Assembly: GCA_019009955.1 (NCBI GenBank)
Contig: CM032229.1
Location: forward strand, 151,601,001 to 151,665,000
Source of the DNA: Riptortus pedestris
Lineage: Eukaryota > Arthropoda > Insecta > Hemiptera > Alydidae
DNA length: 64,000 bases
Direction of reading: 5' to 3'
The notes under the pieces are model-generated. The model worked only from the letters and a program-made list of their open reading frames with translations, did not search any database and was not told the origin of the DNA. Of the stretch, positions 32,838 to 44,964 are shown one piece after another. The translations under genes were made by a program, and so were the position numbers. How positions within the stretch are numbered: position 1 is the first letter of the stretch; each line of letters begins with the position of its first letter.

Positions 32838-34040
32838 AATTTATGTGAATGTCACCCGAAGGGGTGCCTTAAATGACTAGACATATAAAGCGCAGTAAAT
32901 TCATTTAAGATAACAACTTGTTGATGGTGTTTGACCCTTCTCATTGGATTCAATCATCTGATGCTTTGTTTACTTTAGCAGACGGGGGGGGGGTGAGTAT
33001 CAGAAAACGTTTCTCCTAGTCACTGTTGCTGCTGATACACGGGTAGCAATGAAGGATGAGATAAGAGTCCCCGAATTTGGCGAAACCATTCCCTTGAGAG
33101 AGATGGATCCGGGGTCTGAAGGTGACGTGGCTAATAAATTCAGGAGGAAGCTGAAGGGGATTGGTTGGGTAAATGCTAGCTAATGATAGAGGCTGCGTAT
33201 GGCAGGAGCAGCCCGAACCAGCTGTCATCAGCTCCTCCATGTCGTGCTCCGTTCTAATTAGGCAGGCATAGTTTCCTCTCAAATAATGGCCTGGAGACCC
33301 TATTCCAACCGTCAAAAATTATTATGTTTAAAGACCATTAGCTAACGCTGTTTGCTACCAACGTATTCTTTTTGAATTAACTCAAAATTATATCCTTTGG
33401 CGATCACATAAATCTCAATAGTGTACAAAAGAACCCGTCATAAAGTGGACTTTTTCAAAATGTCTTTAATTATGTAAGCCTGAGCATTTGTTTCTTTTTT
33501 AGGTGTGTTTATGAGCCCGTAACTAAAATTTACTTACAAATATGATTGATATTTAGCAATTTTTAAATATAAATGTAGTGTTTTCTGTACAAAAAAATTA
33601 AAAGATTAAATAGAGAAAAATAAGATAGATGCAACACAGGCGAGGACGACGGAGGGCTGAGAAGTGGATGGTTTATCTGAAGAAAGGAACTATTGAACAA
33701 CAAGAAGGAAAATAAAAATAGAATTTGGACCGCATAAGCACAAATAACTCTCCCGAGTTCGGTGCCTGTTTACAATAAAATAAATAAATAAAATAAGCTA
33801 GTTCCAAAATAATTAAATATAAATTATAACGTATTTCCATTAAATGAAAAATTAACAGGTATTGGCTCTGGACCAAGATCAATTTTCAATTTGATACCCC
33901 AAGACGTGAAAAAAACACTTCTCTCAAAATTGCTACAAGCACGTTCTTTATATCCCAGTCGAAGCTTACCAGTGTTGTAGAGGATGTTAGCAAGTAGCTG
34001 CTTACTTTATTTGTAGTTGTCTTGACGATTCTTTTTCACA
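32838..34040. other. Conserved block and flanks in unit 2
   Basis: Partner of 28584-29795. Contains a G-run (32984-32993) of different length from unit 1, and the nearly unchanged block 33010-33445. Confidence 0.35.
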
Positions 34041-34211
34041 GCATTGTTGCTGGAAGTGAAGAATATTGTGTACTTGAAGAAAGAAAAATACGTCCAATTC
34101 TTCACAAGTTTTTTATTTCAGCGCTAAGCGCTTTAGAAGACTATTGCGTCCATCCTCAGAGCTACTTGCATGCGCTCATAGGGAAAGTCACTTGCCGTCT
34201 TTCCCAATGAG
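34040..34211 (+). repeat. Family E end, unit 2
   Basis: Partner of 29795-29966. The terminal hairpin CTCATAGGGAAAG / CTTTCCCAATGAG is complete to its 13th position and is followed immediately by LINE sequence. Confidence 0.75.
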
Positions 34212-35647
34212 TGCATTTACCCCATTTAAAAAGTCTCCTTAACAAATGCAAGAAATCCTTGAACTTGCTGAGGACACTTAGCAATACGCAGTGGGGAGCT
34301 GAAAGATTTTTAATGCTTACATTCTATCGTGCCTATACCAGGTCATTGCTGGATTACGGTTGTATTGCTTATTCTTCTGCCAGCTGCAGTACACTAAAAC
34401 TTCTTGACACGATTCACTACACAGGACTTAGAATCGCTACAGGGGCTTTCAGATCAAGTCCCACTGACAGCTTATGTGTTAAAGCTGAGGAACCTCCCCT
34501 GGAGTATAGAAGGCAAATGCTGAGTTTTAAATTTTTATCCCAGTCAAAGGCATTAGACAAACCATGTGTGAATACATTTTTAAATAACATGTTTTTAAAT
34601 AAATATTCTCAAACCTGTCCCAAACAGAAACCGCTTTTAATCCGCCTCCTTCAAAATAACAACATTCATCAATTTTATCAAACACCAATGTACCATAACA
34701 CTACTCTTACACTCCCCCCTTGGAGAGTAAAGGACTATCAGATTGATTTAAAGCTAACACAATATCAAAAATCAAACCCTCTTTCTTCAAAATTTTATCA
34801 GACATCTTTCAAGGCTGTAACTTCACAAAACCCTAACACTATATTCATTTTCACAGACGGATCTAAGACAGAACACGGGACGGGCTCAGCCGCCACTATC
34901 CAAAACAAAACTTACAAAGTTAAATTACACGACGAATCAAGTACTTATACTGCAGAACTACAGGCCATCATACTAGCACTTTCAAAATTAGAAAACAGAT
35001 CACACCAAGTAATTTTATGCACAGACTCTTTAAGTTCTTTACTTTCCTTGGGAAACATCTACTCTAATCACCCACTAATTACAAAAATACTAGAACTAAT
35101 ACACGCACTAAACACTTGCAATTTTAAAATGTTGTGGTTACCCGGACACAAGGACATTAAACAAATGACTGATATCGATAAACATGCAAAACTAGCAACA
35201 CAAATGACTACTACTGACATAACTACACTAACACCAACAGACCTCAACAAGATTGTACAAACAAAAATACTCCAAGACTGGCAAAAACACTGGTTACGTA
35301 CTGACAACAAACTATTGGAAATAAAACGCAATGTTACTGGATGGACAAAGAAACAGAACGTATATTCAAGAAGAGACCAAGTCGCCCTCACAAGATTACG
35401 TATTGGACATACATACCTGACAAATTCTTACATAATGAACAGAAAAGACAAGCCTACTTGTACTCATTGCAACACTTGTACTCATTGCAACACTGGACTA
35501 ACTATAAAACACTTACTAACAGAATGCAGATTACGAACTTCCTTAAACATTCCACACGACTTGAAGGAACTACTGACTGAGGGTAGCCCACATATTGCCA
35601 CGATTCTGACATATTTAAAAACAATTGGGCAGTTTGAGAATATTTAA
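34211..35647 (+). pseudogene. I-like LINE ORF2 C-terminal half, 5'-truncated
   Basis: An open frame of 478 codons lacks an ATG and starts right after a TGA, at the junction with family E, so it is a truncated gene end rather than a complete protein. Residues 1-110 match the region after the reverse transcriptase palm (WGAERFLML, SLLDYGCIAY, GLRIATGAF). Residues 210-335 form an RNase H domain with FTDGSK (D216), TAELQA (E249), TDSLSSL (D272) and WLPGH...D323, so its four acidic residues and H313 look intact. Residues 352-405 hold DWQKHW...LTRLRIGHTYLTNS. A Cys-rich knuckle follows (C417, C420, C423, C426, H434, C439), in which an 18-bp tandem duplication doubled the first CTHC. RNase H plus a TAA tail favours the I superfamily. 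Endonuclease and catalytic RT are missing. Confidence 0.93.
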
Positions 35648-35691
35648 TTCCATATTTTAAAATTTGTTAATGTGTGTGAGTGCATGTGTGG

Positions 35692-35737
<46 letters not shown>

Positions 35738-36065
35738 TGTGTTTAAATTTTTATTGAAATTTATTATTACTGTTTTTATGAATAATTTTGTGTCAAAGTC
35801 ACCAAGTTTTCTTTTCACTTATTTATTTAACACCTGTTTTTAGTTCTATGTTGTGTTCGTGTTTCTTGTTCCTTTTGTGTTATTTTGTTTACATGTTTCT
35901 TGTTATTTTGTTGTGTTCGTGTTTCTTGTGTTTGTTTGATATTATTTCTTATTACTTTGTTTTGTTATTTTGTTTACTTGTTTTTTGTTTTTGTTTTGTT
36001 TTCCCCCCATGTTTAAGAAGAGCCAAGTCGCCACAGTTGCGGAGCTCTAAATAATAAATAATAAT
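35648..36065 (+). mobile_element. LINE 3' UTR with GT array and TAA tail
   Basis: Continuation of the LINE after its stop. A GT microsatellite lies at about 35692-35737, followed by a T/G-rich stretch, then GAGCCAAGTCGCCACAGTTG and a tail of TAA units (36047-36065). TAA-repeat tails are typical of I-factor-like elements. The open frames at 35788-36054 (plus) and 35952-36137 (minus) are accidents of this T-rich UTR. Confidence 0.8.
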
Positions 36066-38294
36066 ATTTTTATTGAACAGCAAGTTTAACCAATCTCCGA
36101 AAAAGAAAAGCTGGATCGTTAAAAACACAAAGAACAAGATGGGATTAGTTACATAATCTATATTGTAAGTATAGCATATATTTCCCCCGGGAACTAATCA
36201 TCACTAATCCCTAGGGCTTTAACTCGGGTGGTACATTTACTTTGTAATGACTAGAGAATATAGTCTAAACATATCCATGCATTATTTCAATCTTACGCGA
36301 ATTTTAATATCCTTGCTTTAATTGCAAACTTAATTTCTGGCTGGGAGGTACTCCCATGGGATCTAATCTTTCATTCCATAACTGTGGTACGTCCAGTTTT
36401 ACTACATTACTGCAGAACCGTTCATCTAGATCTAACAGGCAACTTTTTAGTGCTTTATAGTTCGGTGTTAAGAAAAATTGACGAAGATATCCTGCCAGCA
36501 CTTAGTCAAATAATGTGCAATGTCATATAAAGAAATAATTACGAAAGAGGACATGGAAAATAATCCAAATCCAAACGATCCAAAAACATGAAAGCGGAGA
36601 ACATTTAACATTAAAAGGCGTTAATAATGACTGTGAACAGCAGAAACCAGGATGAGATTCTGATGTCTTCATACTGAAGGTTAAAACACTTGGTCGGTAC
36701 ATATAGTAGGGGCAGCATTGGTTATTTCTTACTTTATCATAATCTTTTTGGGTCGCTGGCATCCCGGTTTCACTCCTGAGTTAGTTAAACGCAAAAAATG
36801 ATGCAACTGAGGAATATGTTCAAAGGTTAGATATTTGTTACACCTAGCAGGTCATAAATTTGAAACACCAATTGTTCTAGGTGCCGATTGAATGACAAGT
36901 TTATATTTATCTTTATCATTCAATGGCGCCAAACTCTTCTGGTTCAAACTTAGAGTTATTCGTGCGTGATGGTCAAGAATCCATTTTATTTACTTCAATG
37001 GTCCATCATATTTTCTTTCCACTTTATTCAGCTTCCTTCCAACTACGCTTTTGCTGTACCTACTCTTTCTCCTACACTCCTTTCCCAAGTTCTGCTTCTG
37101 ACATCCTGTGACAAAAAGAAACAAAGCAGTATCTTTGATTCATAATTTGATAAATTATTATTTATCTTATTGCCTAGAGCTTTGTTGACGCCCTATTTAA
37201 ATTACTTTATTTTGTACCGCGATTGATCACAATAGCGTTTCTATATAGCCGAGATCTTCCATTGTAATTCATAGCAAGTTATATATAAGTAAAATATTCC
37301 AGTGTTCTGATTCGAACGTGAATCTCACCTTACCTCTCATAAAATTATTAATTTAATGGTTCTGCCTCATGTATTAAGTCAGTTGACCATTTCTGAATGT
37401 ACAAAGTTGGAAAGTGTTGAAGAAAACACCCTAAAACCTTTCCGCAAGTATTAGTATAATAAATCAATGCTTCGTTTTCACCGACGACCGTAAAAGGAAA
37501 ACCAACATAATTGGCGAATAAATCATATGACAAAACTTCGTCAGTTCAGAATAAAATATATATAATGGCAGACAAGTCGTTGAATACGATTTATAGTCTC
37601 CCCGAACTTTCTAATACCATCATAAATACAATATACATGGGGCTTACAACTTGAAAGTAATTTGCTTTCCTCTCCAGCGATGTCCACTAACGAAGTAAAT
37701 ACTTTCTTTGCCTCATTCAAAACAATTTTTTCGAAAATAATTTCTCAGACTTACTTTGGAGCAAAGAGTCAATTTCTTGTTTTGAGAGAACGTTTCGAAT
37801 CTTCTTCTTTAATTATCAGGTTCTACAATTTCTAATTTGGAAAAACTTAGTCAGCGATACTATGTACCATATATATTATCATGGACGTGAAATCTACAGA
37901 CTCAGGGGTATTCTATCTCTGAATTTTTTTTCTCGCTTCTGTTAGTAAGTAGAAATATAGGTTTAAATTTAGTCCCTACATTTCCGAGTTTTTATAAGCT
38001 CTCTTTGTTTTTCAAATAAAAAAAACATTTATAAGAATTTCTAACTTGCTTAACATAAAGTTTTATTTGAAATTGTTTTATATGTCTTGGTTTGAAATAC
38101 CTTAATAAAGGTCCAATGTATTACTAACATGTATTTGTTAGAAGAAATTGTTTTTTATACTAACTTTTATCATTACCCAATCGATCCCAAGCCCCACACT
38201 TTAGGTTTGTTTTAGTTCATTGATGTAGATTTTCTTTAGATTTTTAGTGCACTATATATTCAAACTAATAACAAGCTGGCCCTATTTTGAGGAC

Positions 38295-38320
38295 ACCCTT
38301 GTGGGTCAGCCCACCAGGGT
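38295..38320. repeat. GC-rich hairpin
   Basis: ACCCTTGTGGG and CCCACCAGGGT pair across loop TCAG with one mismatch in 11. GC-rich in an AT-rich setting; function unknown. Confidence 0.75.
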
Positions 38321-38639
38321 ACATCGATAAAAAAATATTACATTTAAAGGTTGTTTTTTTTCTATTTACATCTTTTTTTTTATATGGAATTTAATTTAAT
38401 TTAGTAATGGAGTTACATTTTGAGCTGGTGAGTGCTTAGTTTAAGAGGACAGCTTATGTTAAACTTTATTTTGTTTTATACAAATAATTTTTTTATAATC
38501 CGTATTCTGTTTAAAAACTTTATAATTGATGTCGACATTTGGCATACATCTTCGGTTTTGAGTCCATATTTTGAAGTGTGTCTGCCGTTTTAATGAAAAA
38601 ATTCCTCATGCCCAAACAGCAATCCGTCGACGGACATAT

Positions 38640-38661
38640 ATATGTGTGAGTGCGTGCGTGC

Positions 38662-38704
<43 letters not shown>

Positions 38705-38721
38705 TGTCTGTCTGTGTGTAT
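38640..38721. repeat. GT microsatellite with CGTG and CTGT variants
   Basis: Starts with TATATGTGTGAG, then GCGTGCGTGC, a pure TG run, and TGTCTGTCTGTC at the end. Confidence 0.95.
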
Positions 38722-39399
38722 TGCTTAAATTTTTCTGAAATTTTTTACATATCTATTGCAATTTCTAGATGCCTTTCAATGGTTCTACGAATGGAATGAA
38801 TACATTAGTTCATCAGACATTATGCTAATTCGTTCCCATTTGCACTCGGAGTTTCAGAATGTGTGATCATTAGTGAGAAGCGAGATGTCTTGAGGCGAAA
38901 CTGTGTTATCGGCATCGCTATATAGGCATGCGATCTTGGCTATTATGAAGAATTTATCCCTTGCTAATATGTATCCCTTCATCTGATTGTGTTAATGCAA
39001 TCAAACATTCTGATTGATGGGAAATATATGCAGAATATGAAAACTGCTCAGTGCTTATTTCCTGGTTAAGTTATTGTTTTTGTATTTTTTTATGGTTTGT
39101 AAACTTAGAAAGGAATAAATATGTGTGCTAACATTACAGAAATCTTTGACGGCCATCTCAAATCGTAATCTGTATTTCTGTAGGTGTAAATTTTGAAATT
39201 TGGCTCGACCAGAGATACAAGCTGATATTATTGATTATATATAATTGGTGATATAATAAGTGAAAAAGGCAGGAGCATGTTGGGAGGGGCCGTGAAAAAA
39301 CTGTACAAATTTGAATTATAAAAAAATATGTGCAGAAACGCAGAATAAACACGATATCATATTATTTTACCGATGAGTTTCTCATGAATCTCAAAAGAT

Positions 39400-40440
39400 A
39401 ACTTTTTTTGAAAGAAATCTGTTTAAACATGATGGTATTTTTTTGGCAAGGCTTAATATTTTGAATATTTTGACACCTGGTAGTTCATTTGGAAAGAATT
39501 GTTGAACATATCAATATTTCTACCCAAATTACTTACTTCATTCATTGTTATACGAAAAAATGTATAAAACAAAAGTTTGTCTATATAACAAAGTAAACAA
39601 CTTTTGTTATGTGCACGTTTGCCGAAAAACAAATAGAAACGGAAATTTCTTGAATTTTAATTTTAGGCCTCCCTTATAACCACTAGTCCCGTTCGAACCT
39701 AAAAATTTGAATATAGCTTTAATCGTGGAAGAATTAGTGCTAATACACATACCGAGTTTTGTTAATTTTGGTTCAATAGTTAGTGCCCAATAAAATTGTT
39801 GCCCTCCGCTTTAGTATTTAAGGTATATCTCGTTTATACTTTGTTATATCAAACAAAACTGAATATAACTAAAGATACTCTGAATAAAATAATAAACAAC
39901 TTTCCCCATGTACAAATTTGCCGAAAAACCAATAGGAAACGAAATATTGTTATTTTTAATTTCAGTCTTCCCTTATAACCCCCACTCCTGCTCGGCACTA
40001 GAAATGTTGGTACATCTTATTATCATAGAGGAGTTAGTGCTAATTCACATACCAAGATCTGTTTAATTCAGTTGAGTCTTTCGTGCCAAATAAAACTGTT
40101 GACTCCCGCTATAGTTTTTAGCGTATAACTCATTTATACTTCGATATAAGACCTAAACGTATATAACAAACGTTATTCTAAATAACAAAATAAACAACTT
40201 TTGTTATGTACATATTTACCGAAAAAGCAATGCGAAACGATATATCACTATTTTTAATTTTAGGCCTCCCTTATAACCCCCACTCCTGTTCGTCTCAGAG
40301 AATATTAATATAGCCTAAAGTCTAAGTTGGGTGAGTAGTAATATAAATACCGAGTTTCATATAATTCAGTTCAGCCGTTTGTGCGTGAAAAGGTAACAAA
40401 CAGACACCAAAGAAAAAAAATTCAGATATCGTGTCTATGA
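39400..40440 (+). mobile_element. Family B element, 5' end eroded
   Basis: Recognised by GGCAAGGCTTAATATTTTGA near the start. Three internal repeats follow, spaced about 295-297 bp (AACAACTT...GTTATGT near 39590, 39887 and 40185), each with CCTTATAACC and ATACCGAGTTT-like blocks. The 3' end is CAGTTCAGCCGTTTGTGCGT then GGTAACAAACAGACACC. The CTAGCTCAGATACCCGG 5' end seen in the other two copies is absent. A terminal block of the type 'TTCGG...CAGCCGTTT...AACAAACA' is common in arthropod interspersed repeats; the class is not certain. Confidence 0.7.
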
Positions 40441-41728
40441 CATGTGAAACGAAAGTTATAAGTGAAGAAAAAGGTTACAATTTTATACATTTAAGCTTTT
40501 TTTTGTATGCATTTAAGCAAATTTAATCACGAATATGATTCATCATAATCATCAAGAATCTATGATTGCCAATCATAGCCTATTCGCAAAACACGCAACG
40601 TAAAACATTTGATGCATGACTTTTTGTTCTCCTAATAAATAAATTCGCACTTGAAGTGATATACGATTCCATTCGGAGAAATTTGCCATTTTTTATTACT
40701 GTTCCACTTTAATTTTCTCCTCTCCCGAAATCGATTTAGATAAATAGAAGAAGTGGTCTAATAAATCTAAATATGAAATATCAACAATAACGATAGCAGT
40801 ACCTGAGTTCAACGATATACGTACGTGCATCCTCAAAAAAGTCACTAGGAAACTAGTCAAAATAGTTTCAAGAAATGCCGTACGAATAATTCCGCTAAAA
40901 TCTGAAAAATGGGAATTTTTGCGATCACGATAACTCATTATACGTAAGATGCAGTAGAAAAATGCATATGAAAGGGAAGAACTCGCTGCAATCATCCTTA
41001 GAAAAAATGAAAAAAAAAATAATGAACAGCCTACTCAATCAAAGCCACGATGGTCTTGAGTGGAAAACGATATCATGGGAACGATAGTAAAAAAACATTC
41101 CAGAGCCCGCATCTGGGATATATTTTTATTTATCGTTATAATCTGCAGCTAGGAGAAGAAAGAGGGCATGTACGAAGATAGTTTGTCGGAGTAACAGTGT
41201 TTTGCGAAATAAACTCCGCCGGTATGCCCGAGGGGGAGCATTTAAATGCAAAAGTTCCGATGATGCAAATGAGAGGGGAATCTTCGCTGGCATGTGTATC
41301 TGGAGGCCTGACGATTTATTGGACGGAAAGTCGCACAATTTGTGTAAATATGTAAGTCTAGTTTAAGACGGGCATAAATTCAGTTTCACTCGAGGACTTT
41401 TAGAGCCGCATAGCGTGACCGATATGAGCATCGGTTTTAAACCTATTTGGGCATCACTACAGCACTACCGATGAGGATGTTTCACCTTTCATAATGTTGC
41501 TTATGAAGGCCGGTGCAGTTTTATTTCAATTCCGTGCGAACATAAACTTCCGCATTAGCATTAGTAACTACTATTCAGGACGAAGCGAGTTTTTAGAGAA
41601 TTTCTAAAATCAGAAAATTTTAAGCTTTCTCTTCGTCTATCAGCTCGGAAAATCAAATAAATGTCCCATTACACTTAAAAGCACTAAAACGTTTAACTCT
41701 GGGACCAGAAATCTATTTTCAAATAAAA
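40441..41728. other. Unassigned AT-rich sequence
   Basis: Minus-strand frames at 40696-40995 and 41126-41338 carry no recognisable domain. A slightly GC-richer patch lies at 41120-41340. Confidence 0.4.
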
Positions 41729-42667
41729 AGTCCGTTATGCAGGGGCTGCGTAAACTAAGCAGATTTCCCTCGTGATGTTTGACAATAAATAAATCTACAT
41801 AATGGTAACACAATAGCATCGTCAACATCAAGTGAATAAATACAAACGATAGTAAGAAACCTCCAGACGGGAAGCACCTGAAACTTAAACAAACAGGTGT
41901 GCCAACTTCTCACAGGAGAGAAAAACAATTACTGAAATATATCAGAATATAACATATTAATTTTATTGAAAAATATTTACTATATCTATTACTGTAATTT
42001 ATAATGTGTCGGAATAATTTTTATCTCAATCAATAAACTTGTAGTAGTCCAAGAACGGGGGGGGGGGTCACTATAACATATTTGCATTTATCTTATTACA
42101 ATAAAGGTCCCTTGAAAAAAATTATGGTATTAAGCTTCGAGTAATGTGGTTTATTACATTACAGAGTATTGTTTATGTAACATGAGTCGTTAGGGAGAGG
42201 TTAGGGTAGAATAGAAGTGGGGATTTGCTAAAGGCAGAAAAGTGAAAAATGCAAATATCTCTGGTAATATTCAGGACAGAGAATACATGTATAGAACAAT
42301 ATTTATAGTAAATTTAATTTGCAACAAGAATGGTTATGTACAATTTTTTGATCCGACGTATGGCAACAGAGATATTTTGAATTTTCCAAAAATCCCCCCT
42401 CTAAACCCCCACTCCCAATAGTCCGATTTCAGCCATTAACGGACATGATCTTTATTTTACATAAAACGTTTAAATATCGAGTTTGGTAACAGTAAAGCAA
42501 AAATTACGACCGCTAGAGCGTTAACAGACAAATATATATATTATTTTGAAAGGACCTCATTTTCCTCATCTCCTGAGTAGGATCGATGGACATTTGAAGA
42601 CATTTTTCTAAAATCGTGTCATGAGTACGACTTTAATAGCTGATTTCCCTTAAGGGAAATCGACTAA
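41729..42667 (-). mobile_element. Family A element, full-length long type, reverse
   Basis: About 939 bp from AAGTCCGTTATGCAGGGGCTGC (one change in the hairpin) to the palindrome TTTCCCTTAAGGGAAA and TCGACTA. It contains the long-type middle with a G-run (42057-42068) and TCCCCCCTCTAAACCCCCAC. Its TA tract is nearly lost (42531-42541). Confidence 0.9.
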
Positions 42668-43647
42668 AATGTTTTAATCTTGAAAACAGTATTGTATTGC
42701 TTGGAAGTCATTTGTCTATCCCAGGCGATCGTAGCTGAGATGTGCCTCCTGAAAAAATTGACAACACGTTTCGAAACGTGGATTCTGACGTTTAGGTCTG
42801 GCATTCAATCAGTTTAACTTTGAATTATTCAGAACGCATTACGTTATGGCGGAAGACGGAGACAAGCAGTTAAAATATTCAAGAACAGAAGAGGCCGTCC
42901 ATTCGATTGCATTGCAATAACTTCATTGCAGACATGTCACGACGCAGCTCTGTTTATGGAAGTAATAAAAGAAAATATACAAATAGTAAGTTATATTTAT
43001 TGGAAAGAATATTTGTTTTTATTGGATTCGTCCTTGCCCCTTCGACCATACATTCTGCAGAGATAACTCTTTAGTTGTAAATCTACCAGGGACCGGACAA
43101 GGAGATAAGGAATGAAAAAATATTACTTCTTTGATAAGTAAATAAAGAACTTAGAATCTTATTTTATCAGCTTGCAGTCAGAATGCCTCCGTATTGACTT
43201 GGGAAGCCGAGGAGCAAAATACTCATGACATGAAAATAAAACTGGGTATGTCCTTTAGATTAGAAAAATCTCATTTCAGATGCTAGACTTTCAAAGACAA
43301 ATATATTATTTTCTTCCTTTTAAGAAAAGGTGAAAATGAAATTTTCCATTCGGTTCTACTAGAGCCATTGAACTTTTTTTATTTACTCATGCCCACCACA
43401 ACAAAGACGATTTTTCTTCCAAATGATATCAAACAGCACAGAAACATAATAAAACAAAGCAATAAGAAATACAAATATTCTAAGAGCTTTTTTATTACTA
43501 ACTATTAATCTTTTTAATTTGTTTTTGGTCAACAAATAAAAATGCTCTCTTCTGGTTAAAATCTCTTCATTTTATGCCCTACTATATGTTTCATATCCCC
43601 CTATGGCCATCAGGGGCTCAAATTTTCACTAAAATACACATTTTACG
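42668..43647. other. Unassigned sequence
   Basis: No recurrent repeat or protein recognised. Confidence 0.4.
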
Positions 43648-43864
43648 CTAAGGTTAGCCAAGTGAGTTAAAGCGTTGGCCATAATCTCACATGGTAAACC
43701 TAGAGTGGCGAGTTCGATTCCCGCCTGGGCAAAGAAATTTATTTAGTGAGGGAATTCATTAAATCAAATCCTTAGTCCCACCCTGGCTAGAAAAGGGTGG
43801 GAACCTGTAGAAAACCCTTCCCAATTAGCCTTAATTGCCAAACCTGGACGTTAATAAATAATAA
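43648..43864 (+). mobile_element. tRNA-derived SINE, full length, well preserved
   Basis: Has the A-box region GGTTAGCCAAGTGAGTTAAA, an intact B box (GAGTTCGATTCCC), the body and a GGACGTTAATAAATAATAAT tail. One of the closest to the family consensus here. Confidence 0.9.
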
Positions 43865-44592
43865 TTTCTACTGCAGCGTATTATGAAACTTATGACCATG
43901 TGATTAAAGAATATGGTCCTGCTGAAGTCTTGGTTTCTCTTAGAAAAGATTAGCAAACAGGCCTATGATTGAGTATACTGGATTGGTGGTCTCAATTTTA
44001 GTCAGTGAGACAATTAAAGGACTATCAATTTCAATTTTATTCACCGAAGTAAACAGATGGGGTTCGTGAATGTTGTAATGAAAGGAGGTAATTTTAAATT
44101 TTTCGCCAATAAATTACTGAAATAAATCATAATTGGAAGTCTAACACTCAAATCTGTTTAGTTCAGGGTGAAAAAAAAAAAAAAAAACACTTCGTAAAAC
44201 TGACAGTTCATACACACACACTACGAGATTGAACAGCTAAAAGTAGGCAAGCAAGAAGAACGAACTAGTGAGAATGAGGCAGGGTCCTGTGAGACGTTGG
44301 ACTGTCTAACGAACATGGCATCTAACAAATAGTGTATCTGGTGTTAATAAAGAACTGACGACCTTAGTTCATTAAGAACCGACACTCGGCTCCAGCCTGA
44401 TTGATTCACTCCAAATCCTTTTCCTCAATCAGCGATACCGCTGAAGATTGACGCTGATCTATCAATGTATCGTCCCGGAACAGTCATCCATCTGTATCGA
44501 TTTCAAACTCGATTAAGGCTTGCTAATCGTACTGAAGGCTTTTCATGGGCGAACAAGGGCTTCCGAAAAAATGACCAATTTATATAAATTTA
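43865..44592. other. Unassigned sequence with an A-run
   Basis: A-run at about 44171-44187. Nothing else recognised. Confidence 0.4.
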
Positions 44593-44801
44593 AATTATTT
44601 ATTAACGTCCACTTTTTGCAACTAAGGCTAATTGGGACGGGTTATCTACAGGTTACCACCCTTTTCTAGCCAGGGTTTTACCTAATGAGTTCCGTCACTA
44701 AATAAATTCCTATAGCCCAGGCGAGAATTAAACACACCACTCTAGGTTTACCATGTGAGATTAAGGTCAACGCTTTAACTCACATTGCTAACCTGAGCCA
44801 C
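44593..44801 (-). mobile_element. tRNA-derived SINE, full length, reverse
   Basis: Runs in reverse from TTATTTATTAACGTCCAC to GCTAACCTGAGCC. B-box complement altered (GAATTAAACAC). A short deletion removes part of the GGGTGGGAC-type segment. Confidence 0.87.
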
Positions 44802-44964
44802 AATTTAGATAGTGCGTAGTTATTATTCAAAAACATATTAGGTTATCACACTAGATTATTTTTTCCCCAAACACATAACTGAAATATACCTTATCCTTCG
44901 ATATAACATCCTAAACTTCCACTAATTACTATAGTTAATCTTGGCTCTACAGTCTTATATTTTT

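Larger units (their letters stand above)
30301..34210 (+). repeat. Segmental duplication, unit 2 (about 3.91 kb)
   Basis: Direct partner of 26041-29966. Its left edge starts inside a family A copy lacking the first 50 bp or so. Its right edge abuts the 5' truncation point of the LINE ORF2 at 34211. It could be a real segmental duplication or two haplotypes placed in tandem by assembly. Confidence 0.92.
36066..39399. other. Long unique AT-rich stretch
   Basis: None of the window's repeat families appears here. Short frames (36304-36501 minus, 36523-36762 minus, 36923-37111 plus, 37348-37533 minus, 39158-39352 minus) have no recognisable domain. A hairpin (38295-38320) and a GT microsatellite (38640-38720) are listed separately. 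Confidence 0.45.

Noticed and set aside
35068..35391. 107-codon minus-strand frame
   Set aside because: Antisense to the RNase H and tether part of the LINE ORF2, which has clear homologous motifs on the plus strand.
35341..35580. 79-codon plus-strand frame in another phase
   Set aside because: Off-frame shadow inside the LINE ORF2.
35788..36054. 88-codon Cys/Phe/Leu-rich plus frame
   Set aside because: Lies in the T/G-rich 3' UTR of the LINE; low-complexity artefact.
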